A DNA stretch of 64,000 nt from Hymenopus coronatus. Its lineage: Eukaryota > Arthropoda > Insecta > Mantodea > Hymenopodidae. Both the position numbers and the translations under genes were made by a program. This document shows positions 1 through 12,319 of this stretch, one piece after another; position 1 is the first letter of the stretch; each line of letters opens with the position of its first letter. The notes under the pieces are model-generated. The model saw nothing but the letters and a program-made list of their open reading frames with translations, had not been told where the DNA came from and did no database searches. The DNA is taken from NCBI GenBank assembly GCA_030762935.1, contig CM060895.1, positions 31,238,501 through 31,302,500 of the forward strand, in the 5' to 3' direction.

Positions 1-704
1 CCAGGTTAAAGGAAGTTAAACCTCAAAACCAAAAAAAAGAAAAAAAAAAAAAAAAAAAGAAATAGCCCCCATACTCCTGTTCTCACCCATGCAATGGCTT
101 CTTGCTCCCCTTTGTCATGTCTATGTATTTTCCCTTTCCCATGAATCTTTCATTTATATGTACAATACTAAAGATCTCTCTTCAGTTACCACACTAAATA
201 TTTTTGTATTTCTATGTCCTCAAATCTCTTCCTTGCTGACTTACAGAAATTATTCATATTGTTTTCTCTTCAACTACCTTGCCCATTACTTTCCAAGTTA
301 TTTCTGAGACAACTTACCCATATGTTGTTCTATAAGGCTTTCTCTTAATATTCTAAACATGTTTTAACAAATTCCTTTGTTTTAATTTAAAGATTCTATA
401 CCAAAATTTCATGGCCCTTGCCATTATCTTTCCCGTAGTTTCCACTTTGTTACCAACTCTGTTTGTGGTACCTGCCTAGTAGTTGAAATTGGGTCAAGTA
501 TTTCTCTACAGTACACCTCATCTATGACTTCCCAGCCTCCTTCTAATCCCCATGCTTGTATCCATGCAGCATTTTTGCCTCAACCACCATATTATATACT
601 TTTTCTAGCCATGGAATATTTGTATTGGGTACTCTGCATTTGGACTGGACTTAACTTAAACCCTTGCCTGAGGCCTTTTTTTTTTGCTGAATTTCTATTG
701 TGGG

Positions 705-957
705 ATTTTATTTATGGGTGCTCTTTAACCACTGTGGTTCTCAGCATCCCATTCTTATGTTGAGCATGAAAGACGGCTTAATTTTACTCAGAGGCCTATT
801 ACGTGTATAAATCTAAGACATGGGACCAACAGCTATACTCCCCTTCTTAAGAAAGCCATGCTAAGGATTTTTACGCCTGAAAAAAATCAATCACCCTCTA
901 CCACGCTTGAACCCGTGATCTTGGGTACTGGTAACTACTACACCATGGAGGATGACA
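705..957 (-). repeat. tRNA-derived SINE, family C (full copy)
   Basis: In reverse orientation this shows a tRNA-like head (TGTAGTAGTTACCAG region near 940, B-box-like GGTTCAAG-type sequence near 905), then a body with the conserved 'catgctaaggatttttacg' block and a 3' end 'gctctttaaccactgtggtt'. The same body recurs at 31.7, 41.9, 47.8 and 58.4 kb in this window, which defines the family. It is inserted in the LINE relic. Confidence 0.8.
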
Positions 958-1879
958 GATTTCTCTTGTTACAATCCTTCCTCCACCCTTATACAAAAGA
1001 TGTTCTCAATATGCAACACTCTAAGGATGTTTACATTTATTTACTCACTACTTTACTCAACACTTTGTGCTACAACTGTAGCTCAATCTGATTGTATGTT
1101 TTCTATTGATCAACAAAAGCCATATATATATAACTCCCCTCTCTTGTTCAAGTATTTGTCTTCTAATGTTTTTAAACAAATAAATTATCAACTGTTCTGC
1201 TCCCTATTTGGAAGCCCTTCTGAAATTCTGAGAGATTATTATATTCCTCAATCTATTTTTGTATTCTACTTAACATAAGTCTGTAAAATTTTGCCTGCAT
1301 TTGACAGTAAATGCAATGCCTCTGTAGTCGTTTGATTGCTCAACATTCTTCTTACCATTGTATGTTGGATGAATTATTGCTTTCCTCCACTTTTCTGGTC
1401 TCTCTGATTGTCTTAAATAAGTACGAAAACCTTAACTCTATTTATTTCAGTGCAACATTTCTTAAGGAACTCTGTTGGAATACCATCTATTCTAGTTATT
1501 GTATTTATCTTCACTAATTTAATTTGTTTTATTATTTCTTAACTCCTTTTCTCACCATCTGACATGTCTACATAATAATTACCTATTTCCCAAATTCCTA
1601 TCTCTTTTATACTGGTTGCTTTAAAATATTCCATCCATTCTCACGATTGTATACCTAGTTTCATTACATATTTACTATTCATCTTTTGTATAGTTTTCCA
1701 TATCTCATTTGCATTATTTTCATTTAAGACCCTTATCAAATTACTTCCATGTTTTTTCCTCTTGTTTGTTTTCCTTTGTCATAGCAGAGAATTATATGAA
1801 TCACTCCATAGTGTGTACCCTTATTTTGATTTTATGACTCCCAATTCCCTCCACTTGACCAACATCTGTTTTACTTGCC

Positions 1880-1957
1880 TTTTCATTACTCTACATTCTT
1901 CAAGACCAGCACTCTCCCTTTTCATTACTCTACATTCTTCAAGACCAGCACTCTCCC
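1880..1957. repeat. Perfect 39-bp tandem duplication
   Basis: Two identical 39-bp units (1880-1918 and 1919-1957), each starting ttttcattactctacattc, lie inside the LINE relic. On the minus strand they duplicate a 13-residue block (KRESAGLEECRVM). Identity is complete, so the duplication is younger than the decay of the LINE. Confidence 0.95.
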
Positions 1958-2104
1958 TTTTATAGAACCTCCTTTTCATTTCCTCCCCAGCACTTAGTAT
2001 AATGGTATTTAGAATGTCCATAAAACTTTTAATTTTATGTTCTTTTAACACGAACCTTATTCCACATTGTCATATCTGTACACAGACTAATGTCTGTCTA
2101 AATT

Positions 2105-2502
2105 TGCAGTGCTGTGGTTGAGTGGTTACACCACTTGCTTCCCATCTAGGTGGCCTGTGTTTGATCCCAAGTGCCCACATGTTGGACTTGAGGTGGACGA
2201 AATGGCATCAGGGCAGGTTTTCTCTGGTTCCTCTGGTTTCCCCTGCCACTCAGTCCACCAATTGCTCTATCATCACCTTTCCAATTATCAATTTTGTTTA
2301 TAGTTCATATCATCATCCACTTTCTCATGTTCATACCTGGCTATGGGCCGACCCCTCGTAACAGGTCTTCCATCCTGTGGTTTTGAGCCATTGGCTCCCT
2401 GACAGGCTTCTGACCCCTAGGAATTGGCCTGTAAGTCCCTAGGGGGGGGTATCAGTCCTAAAAATGTGAGGAGGGTAAGCCGATTACGAAATGAGACAAA
2501 AC
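2105..2502 (+). repeat. SINE, diverged family A copy, with target-site duplication
   Basis: The tRNA-like head has A-box gtggttgagtggtta and B-box-like gtttgatccc, followed by the family-A body (ggtggacgaaatggc, ggttttctctggttcc). The copy is bracketed by a perfect 11-bp direct repeat, ctgtctaaatt, at 2094-2104 and 2503-2513. The 3' half (about 2300-2500) is longer than in other family-A copies here and contains a G8 run. Confidence 0.85.
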
Positions 2503-2513
2503 CTGTCTAAATT

Positions 2514-3399
2514 CATTGCTAAACTCTTCCTTCCATTTGTATATATTGTATTCTTCTACCTTATATCTTTCCTCTATATGTTATTAGCTATGTTTACTGT
2601 GAGGTTTTATTAATGAATGTAATTTATCATATTTTCTTGCTCCCCATTGTCAATGTTATATACCTATAACATTCACAGAGAACTAATAGCCAGTCAAGCT
2701 TTTGTTTGCAACTAGGGAGAATAACAAACAATAATGTTTGTTGACAAATCACCATGAAGACAATGACACAACAATATTTAGAACATTTTTCATCTGTTAG
2801 TTGCCCAGCTAAGAGGTTGTGTTAAATAAGTGATATTCACAGAAAACAAATGAAATCTAAAGAATGTATTTTTAAACTCTTTTACATTTAAATAAAAGTT
2901 TTAAAAGTATAGTTTTCAACTTGTTCAAAAGTAAAAGGAATAATTGAAAAACTACATAGCCTTTACCACTATTTCCTACATCTTACAAGCCCTGATATTT
3001 GAATTCTGGCAAATTTTGTTGTGTGTTTAATGTTAAGTAACATTTCCTAACATATTTAACTTCACTGTGTAAAAACTGTGTTTTTATTTGCTCTAAATAC
3101 TATATTATAAGGAAATATAATAACAGAAAAGTGGTTAATAAGTGGTGGAGATGATAACCAGCCACTTCGGTGTGGAGTTTCTCAAGTAATTCTGTTTTAG
3201 AGAGTAGCTGAGAATATCACTTTAATAGGAGTTTTTACCCACAGCATTTAAATGCATATTCATGACTTGGATTATAATAGTCTTTATTTAGTCTGTACAG
3301 TATAAAAAAGTAAGTATTACATTACAATTTATCTTTATCTTCCAAAATAACTAAAATGTTTCAGAGTTTATTACTTAACCACTTTGAACAATTTAAATT
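2514..3399. other. AT-rich non-coding stretch
   Basis: I see no gene, no recognisable repeat of this window and no long open frame. Confidence 0.5.
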
Positions 3400-3670
3400 A
3401 CCACTTTTAGATGCTGTACACTGAAAGGAGGAACTCCAATTTCAACATTTAGATTGCCAAGAGATAAAATTAGAAGAAAATTGTGGTTACAAACAATCCC
3501 TTGAAAGGATGCTGCTGTTTGCATAAAACACTTTACAGAACAGGATTCATTAAATATCAGAAATACAAACACCCTGATGGTATTGTTCAAGAAATTCTCA
3601 ACATATCCAAAGTTGGTGGATTATGCAGTATCACAAATTTTCCAAAATATGCCAGCTTACCTTAGCATAT
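3400..3670 (+). pseudogene. THAP-domain relic, frameshifted
   Basis: The plus strand near 3410-3500 reads CCTLKGGTPISTFRLPRDKI followed by RRKLWLQTIP. This resembles the first half of a THAP zinc finger (Cys pair, then F.LP.D...R.KWL..I). After a frame change near 3520 the next frame reads IKHFTEQD, matching the THAP C-x2-H-F..DF end. Further on, FPKYASLP resembles the 'FPNxPxYLS' tail that often follows THAP domains in insect transposon-derived proteins. The protein cannot be read in one frame. THAP domains bind DNA in P-element-type transposases and in host factors derived from them. I infer a transposon remnant, but a processed host pseudogene is also possible. Confidence 0.55.
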
Positions 3671-4002
3671 GCCATTGCTCAGGAAAGAACCAAGACAAAA
3701 GTGTCTGGGACATATGCAAAAGGAAGAAAAAAAATTGAGCAATTTATATGGGTAGTTTTGAAAAATTGGTGACTGAATTTCCGCAACACATAGATAGTCG
3801 ACCTGGAATTCAAAATTGTAAAAGATAATCTGTATCTATACATTTTAAATGCTGTTGATGAGCGTGAATTTGTAAGTGATCCTTTATAAGTTGCTTGCAG
3901 CATAATTGTCAATAGTGATATCCCATCTCATGACTTACGTTGGATTTTACTTCTTAAGCTCAAACTTTCAAAGTAGTTAAGCATGTAGTAAGATAGGTAT
4001 TC

Positions 4003-4428
4003 TCTATATCTTACGGTTTACCAGTTATGCAAAACTCATCCAGAATGAAGATACTTCTGAGGCTGTTCTAACCAACTTAACGATATAGGTACATTCCATT
4101 TAACATTAAATATTTTAAACATATACTTTAATCAAAATTTTAATCAAAATGTTCTAAAAATGTTCCATGTATAAGGTAGTTTTGGGATGGGGGATTTACT
4201 TTGAAGTCTTTGTGTTGCATCCTTGGAAGATGGTGATCTTAAGTATCAAGTTTGGTTATTATATTGGTAATGTTATATTAACATCCTACCAAGAGTATGT
4301 GTTTTACTATCTGAACCAGCTTTGAAAAATTCAGTCCCAGCTGTGACAGTGAATTCAAGTGACCTCAAAACATGTATTTCTTGTGAAATCTTGGTATTTC
4401 ATTTTTGGGTGGAATACAACCCTTCTCA
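4003..4428 (-). repeat. Family R fragment (body to left end)
   Basis: Reverse-oriented R motifs appear in the usual order: taccagttatgcaaaactcat, ccttggaagatggtgatc, then the left-end block aaatttttgggtggaat-type sequence near 4405. The true terminus is lost. R is the uncharacterised interspersed repeat found throughout this window. Confidence 0.65.
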
Positions 4429-4749
4429 ACCTACGAGTTGAGAAAATAAAAAGTTGATGTGTGGTATTCAATATCCCTATAGCATATTAGTAGATAAATT
4501 TTATTTGAAAATACTCTCAATACTGAGCTTTAAAAGATTGTTTTCATGGATTTTGTTAAAACAGTTATACAATATTGAACTATGCAAGGATATTTTCAAT
4601 AGGGTGCATGCCATACCTCAAAGGAATTTAGCTTTTCTTCAGCTTCTTTGAAGATCATCTTGAGAAGGATTGTCGCCCAGGTGAATAGGCGCATAGCATA
4701 TATCTTAATTTATTAAATTAATTAGTAAGTAAGATATGTATTTATTGTA

Positions 4750-5732
4750 TACTGGATGTTCAGAGAGATTGTTCCTGGAAAGCGTTCCAAACTTCAACCC
4801 GAGAGTTCTCAAGTGACGAATTCAGTTATTTACGCTAGTTCTTTGTATATTGCAAGGGGGAAAAGGCACTATTGTGTCGTCACGTCTCCACAAGAGAAAG
4901 TGAAGGCGACATATAAAGTGGGGAACCACGAGGAAATTTAGGTCAAGAATCACGTGAAAGATGCATTGACCAATTACAATTAATCACGTCTCGGCAGAAG
5001 CGCACCCCAAGCTACTTTCGGCGTCAAAAATGGGCCAGTGAAATCACAAGTTGAGGGTTTTTCTCGTGGGTAGAATTTACTATAAATGCAGAGTATTTGC
5101 CGCAGTTTTCAGGTAGTTGAGATGCAACTCCAAGGGGAAATCTGCAACATCCAAAACAAGAGAACGCGCGAATTAGACGAGTTATTATAGTGATCGAGGC
5201 AGTTGAGATGCAACTCCAAGGGGAACCTGCGAAGCCCAAAACAAGAAGTATGCGCGAATTAGCATAGTTATTATAGTGATTGAGGCAGTTGGAATGTGAT
5301 GCTCGAAACAAGAATCCTCGTACATTTAGTAATGTTATTACAGTGATTCACACAGCTGAAATAAATGGCACGCGTAACTTGCGACGCCGGAAACAAGGAA
5401 GCCAGCGGAAATTTAAAGTGTCTACAATTATTCTGCACGTAACCGTTGCACTCGTCGCCGCATTAAGTTTAGTTACCTTCATGCTCGTTACACCCTCGTT
5501 CGAGGGAAATTATCGGAGCTCAATCGCGCCAGGAACATTCTCAGGAACGCTTGTAAAAGAGAAATAAACCTTGACAACGAAAAGTGCCGATGTTATTTTA
5601 AGTTAATTTCCGTACCACTCCCTGGAGATCACCATAGCTAAATACCAGAGCTAGATATTAATAGATCTTAATTACTCTTCGCTGAGTTCACCAATAGCCA
5701 AGGAGCATCAAGAATCGACTTTAGCAGCTGCA
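4750..5732 (+). other. LTR-like or promoter-like segment
   Basis: This segment is richer in CpG than its surroundings. It holds a TATA-like box (ctataaatgcagag, near 5080), three 86-bp repeats and an AATAAA-type signal (gaaataaacc, near 5562). TATA box, short transcribed part and polyadenylation signal in that order fit a solo LTR read on the plus strand. I found no second copy and no certain TGT...ACA ends, so a host promoter with a first exon is an equal alternative. Confidence 0.25.
5116..5352. repeat. 86-bp minisatellite, about 2.7 units
   Basis: Units start at 5116, 5202 and 5288 with gttgagatgcaactccaagg; the third is degraded. Each carries gttattatagtgat near its end. The spacing is exactly 86 bp between the first three starts. 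Confidence 0.85.
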
Positions 5733-6017
5733 ATGTCGGAGAGGACCAGTCGTCGCTGCGCAGCCCAGCCCCACCAGGTACGTCACCAGTTCCCGCCACA
5801 ATCTTATGTCCAAAGAATTGTGGCCCTTGGTGACTTTGTCAGTGAATTATTATTATGTGATGATATCAAAATGAAAGTTTCTATAGAAACTGTTCACATA
5901 TCATCCCAGATACCACAGGAAAAGCAGCCATACAGATGCACACATTTTAAGGCATTATTCGACAACATGATAAAATGGGCAAGAATATGTATTCAGAAAG
6001 AAGGTGAACATTTCTAG
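5733..6017 (+). CDS. Uncharacterised 94-codon open frame, possible first exon
   Basis: An ATG at 5733 opens a 94-codon frame of unknown family. The first 15 codons (MSERTSRRCAAQPHQ) are followed directly by gtacgt at 5778, a good splice-donor sequence, so only those codons may be real coding sequence. The remainder (for example IVALGDFVSELLLCDD) matches nothing I recognise. The position just after an LTR-like or promoter-like segment would suit the start of a gene or of a retroelement leader. This may be chance. Confidence 0.15.
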   Translation: MSERTSRRCAAQPHQVRHQFPPQSYVQRIVALGDFVSELLLCDDIKMKVSIETVHISSQIPQEKQPYRCTHFKALFDNMIKWARICIQKEGEHF

Positions 6018-6418
6018 CATATCTTAACTAGTATGTTTTTTTCAAGATAATCTCTCCTTTTCATTTGATTTTTTAATGTATTGATATTCATTCCAATGTC
6101 AAATTTCAAATTTGGGACATCCCACTGAGATACTCTATAGTACAGACCCCAAGAGATGGACATTTATATGCACGCTAGGCTAACCTGGAAAATTTTTGCC
6201 CACTGGTAAACATAGCATTAACTTTGTTGCTTCTAATATTAATGGAGGATCCTCAATTTGACAGTGACAATAAGCAAGGAAAAAAACTGATCTTCATATA
6301 TTTTCATAATATCTTCATATTCAAGGAAAAAAACTTAATATACTTTGTGATCATTGTGTGGCAAGGCTGAATTGTCAAATGATTCTCTAAGAAGAAAATA
6401 TGAACACTTACAACCTAC

Positions 6419-6764
6419 CTATATTCAGTTGACTCAAGGAGGACTGTATTGAAGCCCTGAAGATTATCACTGGTACTCATAACAAACTGGAAGTCAGAAG
6501 GCATTTTGACACACCCTGTCTCCAAGATATAACTTCTTGCATCACATATGGGCTCAATGTAAGGGTCCCTTTGTCGGATATTTCGTTTAGGAACTTTAGC
6601 TATTATCAAGGTGGTACCAGGTTTTGGGGGCACAATGGCTGCACGCATTCCATGATGACCAGCATGTATTCCACTTCCTCCATAGCTCTTGAGTGGACTG
6701 TTATAGCCTGATGCCAGGATATTCATGTCCAGGCCACGTGAGAAAGCTGCCTGATATTGTGTTG
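6419..6764 (-). CDS. Vanin-like amidohydrolase, exon near the C-terminus
   Basis: This 346-nt exon starts after acceptor tctgtttcag and ends at donor gtaggt. In frame with the previous exon it reads ATQYQAAFSRGLDMNILASG, then GGSGIHAGHHGMRA, then PKPGTTLIIAKVPKR. Vanin and biotinidase proteins carry an equivalent block (QFHSAWA...NLLAAN...GSGIY) after the catalytic cysteine. The exon leaves two bases of a codon, so at least one more exon is expected downstream on the minus strand. I did not find it in 1-6418. The frame is open and both splice sites are good. The family is a nitrilase-superfamily pantetheine/biotin amidase, usually secreted or GPI-anchored. Confidence 0.85.
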
Positions 6765-7202
6765 CTGAAACAGACCACCATACATGTGAGAGTACCTTAG
6801 TTGTGAAAGCCTCTTTGTCTTACAACAATTTAAAGCAAGCTAACAATTGTTAGTTTCAGTTTTTTGAAACGAATACTTTTAACATTAATATGTGGTTACA
6901 CCTGGGGCATTAGGTTAAGTCTAAAGGCTGTCCCAGAAAAAACTAAAATATGATTATTTTATTATGTACACTCCTAAGGGCATATATGTCACAGGATTTA
7001 CAATGAAAAAATGTACAAATTTACAATTAAAGTGTAAAATATCATTGGATCTGGCTTTACAGACCTTGCGTTATTGCTAAATACTGAAAAATTCATCTGA
7101 CACATTTGTGCAAGTCTAAGGATACAGCAGTAGGTCATCAAATGACTGGTCACCACAAACTAACTGTGGAATATAACTATGCTAATGAAAGAAATGAATT
7201 AC

Positions 7203-7414
7203 CTCCTCTGAAGGGCCTCTCTGAGAGCCAAGCAGATGGGAAGATAATATCTTTGACGCCTTGATCTATCAAGGATAGAACAGGGAACTGATACAGAAGG
7301 TCATAATGCGTACATACACCAAATTTTACCCCAAAATCCGAAATGAAGATGGATATATCAGGTGTAGGTGGTGAACTCACGCCAGGCTCTCCGATTAAAT
7401 GATACTTTCGGTAT
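7203..7414 (-). CDS. Vanin-like amidohydrolase, catalytic exon (Lys and Cys)
   Basis: A 212-nt exon between acceptor tgttcacag and donor gtaatt. It completes the arginine codon split with the previous exon and reads RYRKYHLIGEPGVSSP, ISDFGVKFGVCTHYDLLY, then QGVKDIIFPSAWLSERPF. By comparison with vertebrate vanins (RYHKYNLF and FGVCTCFD), the lysine in RKYHL and the cysteine in GVCTHYD are the catalytic Lys and nucleophile. The second cysteine of the vertebrate CTC motif is His here. Phase joins cleanly to the exons on both sides; the intron to the next exon is 438 bp. Confidence 0.9.
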
Positions 7415-9961
7415 CTGTGAACAATCGTCTATTTGTATTTGCAGCCTAAAACTATTATTAATTTTCTATGATAAAAATTATTTGTGAAATATCATAAAAA
7501 GATACTACAGAGCCTCTGTTTGGACACTTGGCTGTGATATGGGAAATTGCATGCCCTGCACTGTTTCTAATCCATTCTGTTTTCCCTCCATTTTTTCCTT
7601 CTCTTCATACATTGGCCAATTAGTTGAAGTCAATTCTCTCCTGTGTGAGACAGACACATGTGAGACCACATATTTGTGTTACAGTGTGTTAGTGCTATTA
7701 TAACACCAAAAACTCTACACTTAGACACACAGAATTTTCATATATGATTCAGTGGCAAAACTAGTCATAATTAACTTGGGAGTCTGAGGCTTAGCTTTGA
7801 TTCTTTTATAAATTAACTCTCTATGTCATATAAAGCAAAATATCTATCAACACAAATGCTGCTAAATATTGGCCTTGGATCCACTATATTTTCAGAGTCA
7901 ATAATAAAAGAGTGAATTTACTTCTAAATGTGTGCTCTGATGCTGGCCTTGATTGTCTGTTGTTTGTTCAATTGTATTTAGTTTTTATGTGAATCCAGAA
8001 ATTTAATTTACAGCACAATAAAAAACTAAAATTAACTAATTCACAGTTCCACACTGCACTGAGAGAAAGAGCCTATCTAATGTGCCTAGCAAGAGCTGTT
8101 CCCTTGTGGCAGCAGGTGCGACGCTGGCATTATTCAGGCTTCTTAATTTTAGGCTGGGGTAATTGTTGCAGGAGCATACAAGCAACTTATTGTTGACTCT
8201 TAGACACTATTTCCCTGCTATTTATATATATTTATATATATATATATATATATATATAACATACAGTTATATGTAGGTATTTAATTTGGGCAACCTGAGT
8301 TAACAGGTTACCCAAATTCAGACACCCTTCAGCTTTGCCACTGGTATGATTCGTAAGTGACAACAAATTCTTTTAGAGAAACGAGGGGTTGATTTGTAGG
8401 CTGATTCCCTGATGTTTATGTGCTTTACAAAGAAATAGTCATCATCATGTGAATAGATTTAGCAAAGCAGGATAAGAAGAAACCAAATGTCATTTCCTCT
8501 CTACACTCCAATATTTCAAAACTCATTTCTTATAGAGAAAAACATTTTGAATTGGAGAAAAGTTAGAATAAAGCTATAAGAAATCTTTGTGAAAGTTTGC
8601 ACAGGAATCAGGAATATTACAAATCTCAGCTTGGAATGCAATTAAACATTTAAAATTAAAATCCAATAATATAACTGTAATTCAGAAATATAACCATGCG
8701 ATAAAATGAGTAGTGCTATCAGCAACTGAATGTTATATATTATTAACAAACACTCTATTGAATAATAACTAATAAATGTTAATGCAAATGTTCTTAAAAG
8801 GCTTGAGAATGTGTGGTGACACAAAGATATAATTTCCAACATTTTCTCTGAGAAGGTATGTGGTTACAATTTACATGAGAAATCTATGTGTTTGAATTTA
8901 AAAAGCTATGAATATTTGACTCCACCAGCACACACTGTGTTTCCTGGTGCCAAGAACTTTCCATTAGGCCAGCCACATATCTGAACAAAGGCAATGTAGA
9001 AGAGAAGGTACACGAATGTCTGCTATGTGTATCAGGAGTTATTCTTATTAGCATTTTCTCTGCAATATGCCTAATTTCAAACATTTTTCCATAAAAAGAG
9101 ACCACAGTTCATTTTAGACTAAAACATACATAGTAATTATTTTAAATTCTTCAGAAACTTAAGTGAATATTGCATGAATTTCATAATATATACATTTAGA
9201 AATGATAAGATCAATGACATTTTTACAATTCATACATGTTTCTTCTTAGAAGGATTTTTAAATCAGTATTTGTTTTAGTACTGTTACATTCCCTATATAA
9301 TGGATGGTGCAGATAAAAAATGCTTATATAAGTATAGAGCAAATACAGACAAACAAATTGCTGAAATGGATTCATATTTATTGAAGATGCTGAAAATGGC
9401 ATCTGCAGAAATAATACACAGCTATACAACAGAAAATCCTTATGGTACTTGTTGAAATATTGCATTAAGATTAATCACAAACCCACACAAAATAAGTAAA
9501 ATATAAATAAATAAATAAATAAATGAATAAAATAAACAAATAAAAAAAAATATTCTTATGTATTTCTCTTTATAAGACTGTGTTTATTTGTATTTTCTTA
9601 CTACCTCAATAAAGGGCAGTCCCTATCTAGAGCAATATGCTAATTGGGACATTGTATATAAATAAATAAACAAACATGTGTAACTGTATTCAGATACACC
9701 TGGCATAAACTTGTGATATGATGACAGCAAATTCATTAGTTGATGTCTTTCAGTTCCTAACTGCTGCATAGCCTGCAGATGATGTGGCTTAAAATCAATA
9801 CTTTTTAATATCTTCTGATAACTTCCCATACTTACATGTGCTTGTTGTGCCATAGACTTCTTTGGTCTTTCAGTAATGTATTAGTGAATATCCTCAATAG
9901 TTTCTATGTATAAATGGAAGGAATTCTTTTTCATTTTACATTCTGCACAGATTCTATAAGA
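7415..9961. other. Intron sequence with (TA)n, (AAAT)n and a hairpin
   Basis: This is intronic to the vanin-like gene and holds no recognisable coding sequence. It contains a (TA)n tract at about 8223-8258, an inverted repeat at 8283-8318 and an AAAT-rich tract at 9503-9547. Confidence 0.6.
8283..8318. other. 15-bp inverted repeat (hairpin)
   Basis: Left arm aatttgggcaacctg (8283-8297) pairs with caggttacccaaatt (8304-8318), with one mismatch and a 6-nt loop agttaa. It sits just after a (TA)n tract. No polythymidine run follows. Confidence 0.8.
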
Positions 9962-10083
9962 CACTACTACTTTTGCTAGCACATATGTATGATATATATA
10001 GTAGATAGAGAAGGTATTGTATTCCACCCAAAAATTCAATACCAAAACTACACTGGAAATACATTTTAGGACTCTCTGAATCC
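9962..10083 (+). repeat. Family R left end, split by a nested R copy
   Basis: Left-end motifs of R (gtagatagagaaggtattgt, cacccaaaaattcaatacc, tctgaatccaaaaaa) stop at the A-run, where a reverse R copy begins. The matching right half resumes at 11150. Confidence 0.8.
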
Positions 10084-11150
10084 AAAAAATCTGATGTGCT
10101 CCATCACATGGCTTTCTCTGTCTATCTGTTACAAATAACTGTTAAAAAGCTTATTTTTTTTCTACTTATTCTGATCAAAACAAAATTAGCATTACCTTCC
10201 TTTTAAGTGGAAGGGAAATAAGGGAGTACCATAGGCTAAATTGATAGTCAAATCTTTTAAAAGCTGTTTCTATGTGATTGAAATCTTTTTGTTTGTATGG
10301 TCAGGAGTTGACAAATTTCTGTATGAGAAAAGTAAAAGTATTTTAAAGCTGAAAACCATAATAAGGAAATGGACTGCCTCCGTGGTTGAGTGGTCAGCAA
10401 ACTGACTTCTCTCCTGGAGGTCCTGGGTTCTATTCCTATCTGGAACAGGGAATTTTTCTTTAACCAGAATTACTCCCTATCACAGAGTGTGGAGTGTATA
10501 TGTGAGAGTGAATGTGTGTTTGTTTGAGGAAAGTAAAACAATTTAAACCCATATGTATAGAATCTTAGGACAAGCTGTTTCTAATGCAAAGCCTCCAATT
10601 TGACCTTAGAGGTTAAAGGGGGCTATATAAATGAAACAATAAAAAATAACAAGGAATATCTCAGAAACAGTCAGCTCTAGAAAAAACTCTTTGATCTAAA
10701 TTATGCGTTTTAATAAGATCTATATTTTTTGTGTAGTAAGCTTTTGTCTCTCTCTCTTATGGTTTTCCAGTTACGCAAAATTCAGCAAAATTTGTCCAGA
10801 ATAAAAAGTCTTCAGAGTTCATTCCCAGAAAATTCAAGATATACATTTTATTTGCCATGTATATATCTTAGATATGCAAAATTTTAATCAAACTCGTTAG
10901 AGCCATTTTTGAGAAAATCAACATTTTTGAACATTTTTTCCATATAAAGGGTAATTCAGGGTGGGGATTTTCTTAAACAAAAAATGTGTTGCATTCTTGG
11001 AAAATACTAAACTTTAATACCAAGTTTGGTATTTAATGGACTTTTTGTTTTTGAGATATGCTGTCCTCATACACACATGCACACACATGCAGGCAAACAC
11101 ACACACACACAAATATTTTTCTAAAAATGCTTTCTTTGGAATCAGGGGTT
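10084..11150 (-). repeat. Family R, near full-length reverse copy
   Basis: It starts with the R right end in reverse (tctgatgtgctccatcacat) and runs to ctttggaatcagggg near the left end, with the internal CA tract at about 11070-11110. A SINE (10372-10640) interrupts it. The copy sits in the A-run of another R element. Confidence 0.85.
10372..10640 (+). repeat. tRNA-derived SINE, family D
   Basis: The head has A-box cgtggttgagtggtcagc and B-box-like gggttctattcc. The body ends in an A-rich tail (aaacaataaaaaata). It is bracketed by ataataaggaaat on the left and ataacaaggaata on the right. The second matches the R sequence, so this is a target-site duplication with one change. Confidence 0.75.
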
Positions 11151-11652
11151 TTTAAACATATTTACCTGACAAATGAAATGTATATCTTGAATTTTCTGGG
11201 AATAGCCTCTGAAGAGTAGTTTATTCTGGATGAATTTTACTAAATTTTGAATAACTGCTAAACCATAAGAGATGGACAAAAACTTACTGCACAAAAAATG
11301 TAGAGCACATTAAAACACACAATTTATGTTGTATACATTTTTTCGTGGACTTCGTCGTTTTTGTGACATTCCTTATTTTTGGTTTCTGCTATGAAAAACA
11401 TACTTTTCTCATACAGGAACTTGTCAACTCCTATCCATATAGACAAAGGAACTTTATTGACATAGCAACCAGCTTTTGACTATCAGTTTAACCTACAGTT
11501 GTCCCTTATTTCGCTTCTACTGACAAGGAAGCAATAATTAGACTATTTCTGCTATTTTTTTCTGATTAGCATAAAGTAAATAGAAGTATAAGCTTTTTAA
11601 GTCATTTGTTACAGGGATATGGAGAAAGTCATGTGAATGGTACACATCAGAT
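11150..11652 (+). repeat. Family R right half
   Basis: Runs from atttacctgacaaatgaaat through tatcttgaattttctggg to the right end gaatggtacacatcagattt. It is most simply the continuation of the copy that starts at 9962, with internal loss. Confidence 0.85.
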
Positions 11653-12319
11653 TTTTCCTCTTTCTTCTTATCTTGCATGCTTTACTGCACTTCACATTAT
11701 TATTCTTAATCCTTTCCATGTTCAACATTCTTATATTGTTCAAACACCAGTTTCCCAAATGAATCTCTTGGCATGGATTGAAAACTGTGATTAATCCATA
11801 ATTATATACAGATATTGCATTTGCCACTGCAACGATTACACTGTCAACTCCAGCAAATTCAAATTTTGGGACACCTATCCCAGAAAATATCATTTAGAGA
11901 TTTACTAGTGTTTTCAGTTTTACCATGGAGGCATTTAGAAAGAAGGTTTGGATTGGCCAAGTCATGGAATATAGGTTTTATAACTTCTGCTTCTGCAAGT
12001 GGAATTAAATTTTGTATTTATAATCTGTATCTGATTTATTCATGGATTTTTTGTAACTACACCAACTTTCTGAACACAGTTTATGGGAGTGTTTGACATT
12101 GGTAGTAGTTTTATGAAAAAATAAAGACCATACATCTTTCCTCATGTTCAATTCAACAGTCTATAACTAAACATATAATGAAGATATTATAATAAAAAAC
12201 ATTTACTTCCTTTACCAATATATTGGTTACTTGATTGATAAATAAATAAAAACTCATAAATTTCAATTGTACATGAATGTTAATGCCACCTTAAAATACC
12301 ATATGCTTAATATATTTTT

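Larger units (their letters stand above)
150..2060 (-). pseudogene. Decayed LINE: reverse-transcriptase ORF relic
   Basis: Reading the minus strand in changing frames gives landmarks of a non-LTR retrotransposon ORF2. Near 1.82-2.05 kb is a basic stretch of the kind found just before the RT (KRQVKQMLVKWRE). Near 1.31-1.43 kb is the RT start signature (PEKWRKAIIHPTYN then NDYRGIAF). Near 1.15-1.25 kb come LSEFQKGFQIGS and TVDNLF, and near 0.4-0.66 kb a C-terminal block (LEGGWEVIDEVY, MKFWYRI). Stops and frameshifts are frequent and a SINE splits the region at 705-957, so the copy is dead. The RT motifs show that it is a LINE. I cannot assign the clade; an RTE- or Jockey-like element is possible. 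Confidence 0.7.
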
